A stretch of 8,009 nt of DNA from Gammaproteobacteria bacterium. Its GTDB lineage: Bacteria > Pseudomonadota > Gammaproteobacteria > Coxiellales > Coxiellaceae. The stretch covers positions 1 through 8,009 of the forward strand of contig JAJFJO010000387.1 of NCBI GenBank assembly GCA_021774015.1, in the 5' to 3' direction. The translations under genes were made by a program, and so were the position numbers. Below are positions 5,001 to 8,009 of the stretch, piece by piece (the first letter of the stretch is position 1; each line of letters starts with the position of its first letter). A model generated the notes under the pieces. The model did no database searches. It was given only the letters and a program-made list of their open reading frames with translations, and was not told where the DNA came from.

Positions 5001-7352
5001 TTATTGATCTTTCTTCTTCAGAACAATGCCATTGAGGATCGCGTCTATATTTCTCACCATGTCAGCACTCGTGCCCTGTGGTCGGACATCAGGCGGATAC
5101 TGCGTGCCTTTCTCCATATCGCCCACTAACTCCAAAGCTATATTCATAGATTGCTGACCGGATTTCCCCAACAAACGTTGCGTATATTCAACCTGATCGC
5201 GACATTCAGCACGGTTTAGCAATGGCACCTTAAAACGGCTCATATCATCGGTAATCACAACACGTTCCAAATGGTCATTCATACGCATCGATGCAAACAC
5301 ATTTAAGTGGTCGGAATCAACCTCTTCAAAGAAATTCGTTTCTTGAAGAAATGCAGGTAATTCCGTTTGGCGTTTTATTTTATTTAAAGCAAACACAGAT
5401 CGATCTATCGGCGCCAAGGTGTTATTCGCTTGCATCATATTACAAAAGTCTGCCACTTCTTCATCTGGAGCGATGTCAATATTACTGAAAGCCACACCAC
5501 CATTAACAGCAATTTTCTCAACTTTATCCAAACTTTCTCGCAACTGTTTTACATCAGAGTCTGATGGCATATCAATTTTAACAAAGTGGTTTAAGCGCAT
5601 TTTCTCAGCTGCCTTCGGAGCAGCATAGAAAAATTTACCACGCACAATTTTAGATTTGAAGAAAAAATGCGCCTCACCTTCGCGCTGTTCTTTCAAATCC
5701 AGTAAATCAATACGCGCACGTTTTTCAACTCGCGCACCTTTACCATCCTGATAGTTGCCCAATACACTACCCTGATCAACCTGAAAATTTTCCACCTGCG
5801 ACACATACGACTCACCGGCACCTTTCATAAAGAAATCCCACGTTTCAGTCGGATCCTCAAGCTTCATACAAATCTTAATATTGGTATTCGCACCAATCGA
5901 TGCTGCCTCTTCTTTCGATGCCTTTTGGAAAGCTGGTAAATCCTGCCCCGCGAACACAACAGAGAAACCTAATGAACGCGCCTGCGCAGGCACCACTGCA
6001 AATCCTTCTACTGCATAATAACCATACTCATCCAAAATACATAGAAAAGGAGTTTCAGAGTTCGTTGGTTTACTTTCCACTAAATCAGTAAATGACCCTT
6101 CAACACTATCGCCCAAGCCGGCTGCCATCATCGCTTTCAAAGTTGCAATAATAATCTTACCTAAGTTTGATAATTCATCAGGTGATTTTTCAAGCGCAGG
6201 TAATAACACACATAAAATTCGGCGATTTAATACAACATCAGACAAATCCACCTCAGCGAGTTTAGTCCGCATGATATGACCATACGTATCAGCTAACGAG
6301 GTAAATACACGCACTAACTGCATGGTAATAAAACCGTGTTGCTCTAATACTTGTGATACTTGCTTACCTTTTTTCTCTTTGTTATAACCTGGCAGCGTAA
6401 TTAAATAGTTAGTAATCGGCTCAATAATCGTAGGTGGCAAGCCCTCTAAAGAAACAGATTCCTCACCATCACGCATAAAGACCTTATCCAACACCATAGC
6501 TTCTAGCTTAGGCAAATGAAAGTAATTACGAATCGAGTTTGCATCTAATAGTATATGCCCCGCGTCACGCATCGCGACCAAAATTTTCATCAATGCATCA
6601 ACAAAAGCAATTGCACGACCCTTCCACATATCGCCATCAGCTGATGCAGAAGAAGAGTCCATCATGCTCACCACCAAGTTTGCTAACATGCTTGATGAGC
6701 CACGAGCAAAGGGATTAATGGTGTTAGACAATCGTTTTTCTTGCGGGCCAATAACATCGCGCGCACCAGTCATAAAGTTGATACACAACATATCATCTTC
6801 ACGCCCCATCGAGCGCACCATGGAAAACAGACTAGCATACAAGGAGTTATCACCCTTACCATCGACATAGATAAAGCCACTGGCTTGCAGCAGTGAATTA
6901 TACGCAAGAGAAATCATTGCCTGTGTTTTACCAGAACCGGTTGAACCAAAAATCAACACGTGAGTACGCATATCATCATTACCAAACCATAGCTCTTCAT
7001 TAGTTTCTTTATCATTACCAAAATAATAAATGCCACGCGCTTTTTGTGGTTTCAACGAACCCGGTTTGAAATCATTATGATCTTTTAAATGTGACGATTG
7101 CGGCATGCGAAATGGCAAACTCGATTTGCGCGTAAAACAAAAAATAAACGACCATGTACCGAACACCAGCATGATTTCAGATAAATAACCCAGAACAAAC
7201 CCAACGATAGCGCAGCCTAATAGCATAAAGGCCACCCCTTTTGGGTTTTTCAAAAAATCAACGATGCGCGTGCTCAGCGGACGCGTGTCACGAATAATGT
7301 GATGTTGATTTTCTTCTTGTTGCGCGTTTAAGCCGCGTTGCTGGTATGCCAT
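5001..7352 (-). CDS. icmO: IcmO/DotL, type IV coupling protein ATPase
   Basis: This is the VirD4/TraD-like coupling ATPase of Dot/Icm. It recruits effectors at the inner membrane with DotM, DotN and the IcmSW chaperones. At 783 residues it has the same length as I recall for Legionella DotL. The order is: cytoplasmic N-terminus, a membrane hairpin (about 38-73), Walker A GSTGSGKT (136-143) in HVLIFGSTGSGKTQA, a first conserved acidic-strand region YVDGKGDNS (162-170), Walker B LCILDEYGYY (437-446) with Asp441-Glu442, and the coupling-protein signature VVFAGQDLPAF (465-475). The C-terminal part (about 600-783), which in DotL binds the chaperone/adaptor module, is complete and ends in a lysine-rich VLKKKDQ. 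The ATG at 7352 has GAAGGTG about 6 nt upstream and overlaps the end of icmP by 25 bp, consistent with coupling. Unlike Legionella, icmN does not follow directly. Confidence 0.97.
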   Translation of the reverse strand: MAYQQRGLNAQQEENQHHIIRDTRPLSTRIVDFLKNPKGVAFMLLGCAIVGFVLGYLSEIMLVFGTWSFIFCFTRKSSLPFRMPQSSHLKDHNDFKPGSLKPQKARGIYYFGNDKETNEELWFGNDDMRTHVLIFGSTGSGKTQAMISLAYNSLLQASGFIYVDGKGDNSLYASLFSMVRSMGREDDMLCINFMTGARDVIGPQEKRLSNTINPFARGSSSMLANLVVSMMDSSSASADGDMWKGRAIAFVDALMKILVAMRDAGHILLDANSIRNYFHLPKLEAMVLDKVFMRDGEESVSLEGLPPTIIEPITNYLITLPGYNKEKKGKQVSQVLEQHGFITMQLVRVFTSLADTYGHIMRTKLAEVDLSDVVLNRRILCVLLPALEKSPDELSNLGKIIIATLKAMMAAGLGDSVEGSFTDLVESKPTNSETPFLCILDEYGYYAVEGFAVVPAQARSLGFSVVFAGQDLPAFQKASKEEAASIGANTNIKICMKLEDPTETWDFFMKGAGESYVSQVENFQVDQGSVLGNYQDGKGARVEKRARIDLLDLKEQREGEAHFFFKSKIVRGKFFYAAPKAAEKMRLNHFVKIDMPSDSDVKQLRESLDKVEKIAVNGGVAFSNIDIAPDEEVADFCNMMQANNTLAPIDRSVFALNKIKRQTELPAFLQETNFFEEVDSDHLNVFASMRMNDHLERVVITDDMSRFKVPLLNRAECRDQVEYTQRLLGKSGQQSMNIALELVGDMEKGTQYPPDVRPQGTSADMVRNIDAILNGIVLKKKDQ

Positions 7353-8009
7353 TTGTCACCTTCTTCAATATAAAGTGTATCTTTTACTGCCACTTCCAGA
7401 CCATTCACCGCTTCCTTCACCATAGGCGCTTTTAATGCGCGCTGTAATTTTCTTTCTGCCAACCAATGCGCAAATGGACCTGCCACTTCAACAACAGCCG
7501 TTTGCCTACCCACACCATTTAATACATACCATAAACGACGATCGACAGGCTTTAACCATAGAAACTCAGCAGTGGCTAATACACCATCTGAACGAGCGAT
7601 CTCTAACAAACTTGCCATGAGTGTCGTCACATACGCATGACGATTTTCCAACCATTTTACCGCTCGTGAATTCTCATAACGTTTCACTAAATCTTCAATG
7701 CCTGTAAAATCAAGCTGACCAGATGCCGCTGAAGCCGCTATTTGGGTTAAAACTTTTTTCGCAACATCACGTTCATGTTCAGAACGCGCAGCAAAAACAA
7801 CCAATAAAGCTTTAACATGTATCGGTAATGCATGCACTCCGTTCCACAATGGACCCAGTTGCAAAGCAAAAGTACGGTAGGCTTTACCGCGAGATATGCT
7901 CCATTCCTTTCTGCCCTGGCTATCTTCTCCCACTACCAACATATCGCGCTCTTTACAGAATGCAAGTGGCACCTTAGCCATCGCCCATGGACCCTTTTCA
8001 ATATCTTCT
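7328..8009 (-). CDS. icmP: IcmP/DotM, coupling-complex component (partial, N-terminus beyond window)
   Basis: This is the C-terminal ~226 residues of DotM/IcmP. The frame is open through the right edge, reading EDIEKGPWAMAKVPLAFCKE, so the Met at 7981 is internal and not the start. Legionella IcmP is about 376 residues, so roughly 150 residues, including its N-terminal membrane segments, are missing. What is visible corresponds to most of the soluble cytoplasmic domain that in Legionella DotM binds acidic Glu-rich effector signals next to DotL. Recognisable stretches are GPWAMAK, RTFALQLGPLWNG, ALPIHVKALLVVFAARSEHER, ENRHAYVTTLMASLLEIARSDGVLATAEFLWLKPVDRRLWYVLNGVGRQ (given in part) and FAHWLAERKLQRALKAP. 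Its last 25 bp overlap icmO, the next gene in the operon. The call rests on family motifs plus the invariant icmP-icmO order. Confidence 0.92.
   Translation of the reverse strand, partial: EDIEKGPWAMAKVPLAFCKERDMLVVGEDSQGRKEWSISRGKAYRTFALQLGPLWNGVHALPIHVKALLVVFAARSEHERDVAKKVLTQIAASAASGQLDFTGIEDLVKRYENSRAVKWLENRHAYVTTLMASLLEIARSDGVLATAEFLWLKPVDRRLWYVLNGVGRQTAVVEVAGPFAHWLAERKLQRALKAPMVKEAVNGLEVAVKDTLYIEEGDKWHTSNAA

Noticed and set aside
7328..7981. A complete 217-residue protein starting at the Met at 7981
   Set aside because: The frame stays open upstream to the window edge with conserved IcmP sequence (DIEKGPW), so this Met is internal to a longer icmP.

Overview
The window is a stretch of a Dot/Icm (type IVB) secretion locus. 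It most likely comes from a gammaproteobacterium of the order Legionellales. The gene order icmP-icmO-icmN-icmL-icmL-icmK, all on the minus strand, follows the Legionella/Coxiella icm/dot cluster. A full-length second IcmL-like gene stands where Legionella carries the short icmM/dotJ. That arrangement is known from Coxiella, so a Coxiellaceae-like relative is a reasonable guess, but the species cannot be named from the sequence alone.

Layout from right to left, the direction of transcription of the secretion genes: the C-terminal ~226 residues of IcmP/DotM (cut by the right edge, 7328-8009); IcmO/DotL, the coupling ATPase (5001-7352); a 383-bp gene-free gap with a 63-bp tandem repeat whose units can fold into hairpins (about 4801-4960); a TumE/TumA-like toxin-antitoxin operon (4617-3878) with its own near-consensus promoter and a palindromic operator candidate; a gene on the opposite strand for a Ulp1/C48-type cysteine protease domain protein (2918-3874), a good effector candidate; a 300-bp divergent promoter region; then IcmN/DotK lipoprotein (2617-2051), two IcmL/DotI-type inner-membrane proteins (2036-1410 and 1397-729) and the N-terminal 231 residues of IcmK/DotH (693-1, cut by the left edge).

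In Legionella, icmO and icmN are neighbours. Here about 2.4 kb of accessory DNA (toxin-antitoxin, candidate effector, repeats) lies between them. The divergent region 2618-2917 carries two exact matches to the PmrA box (YTTAAK-N5-YTTAAK), one pointing at the protease gene and one at icmN. PmrA is a known regulator of icm/dot and effector genes in Legionella and Coxiella. The simplest reading is that the inserted effector candidate and the downstream half of the apparatus operon are co-regulated by a PmrA-like response regulator, while the toxin-antitoxin pair is separately autoregulated and may help hold the island in place. Regulation and effector status are inferences. The secretion genes, the protease motif spacing and the box matches are read directly.
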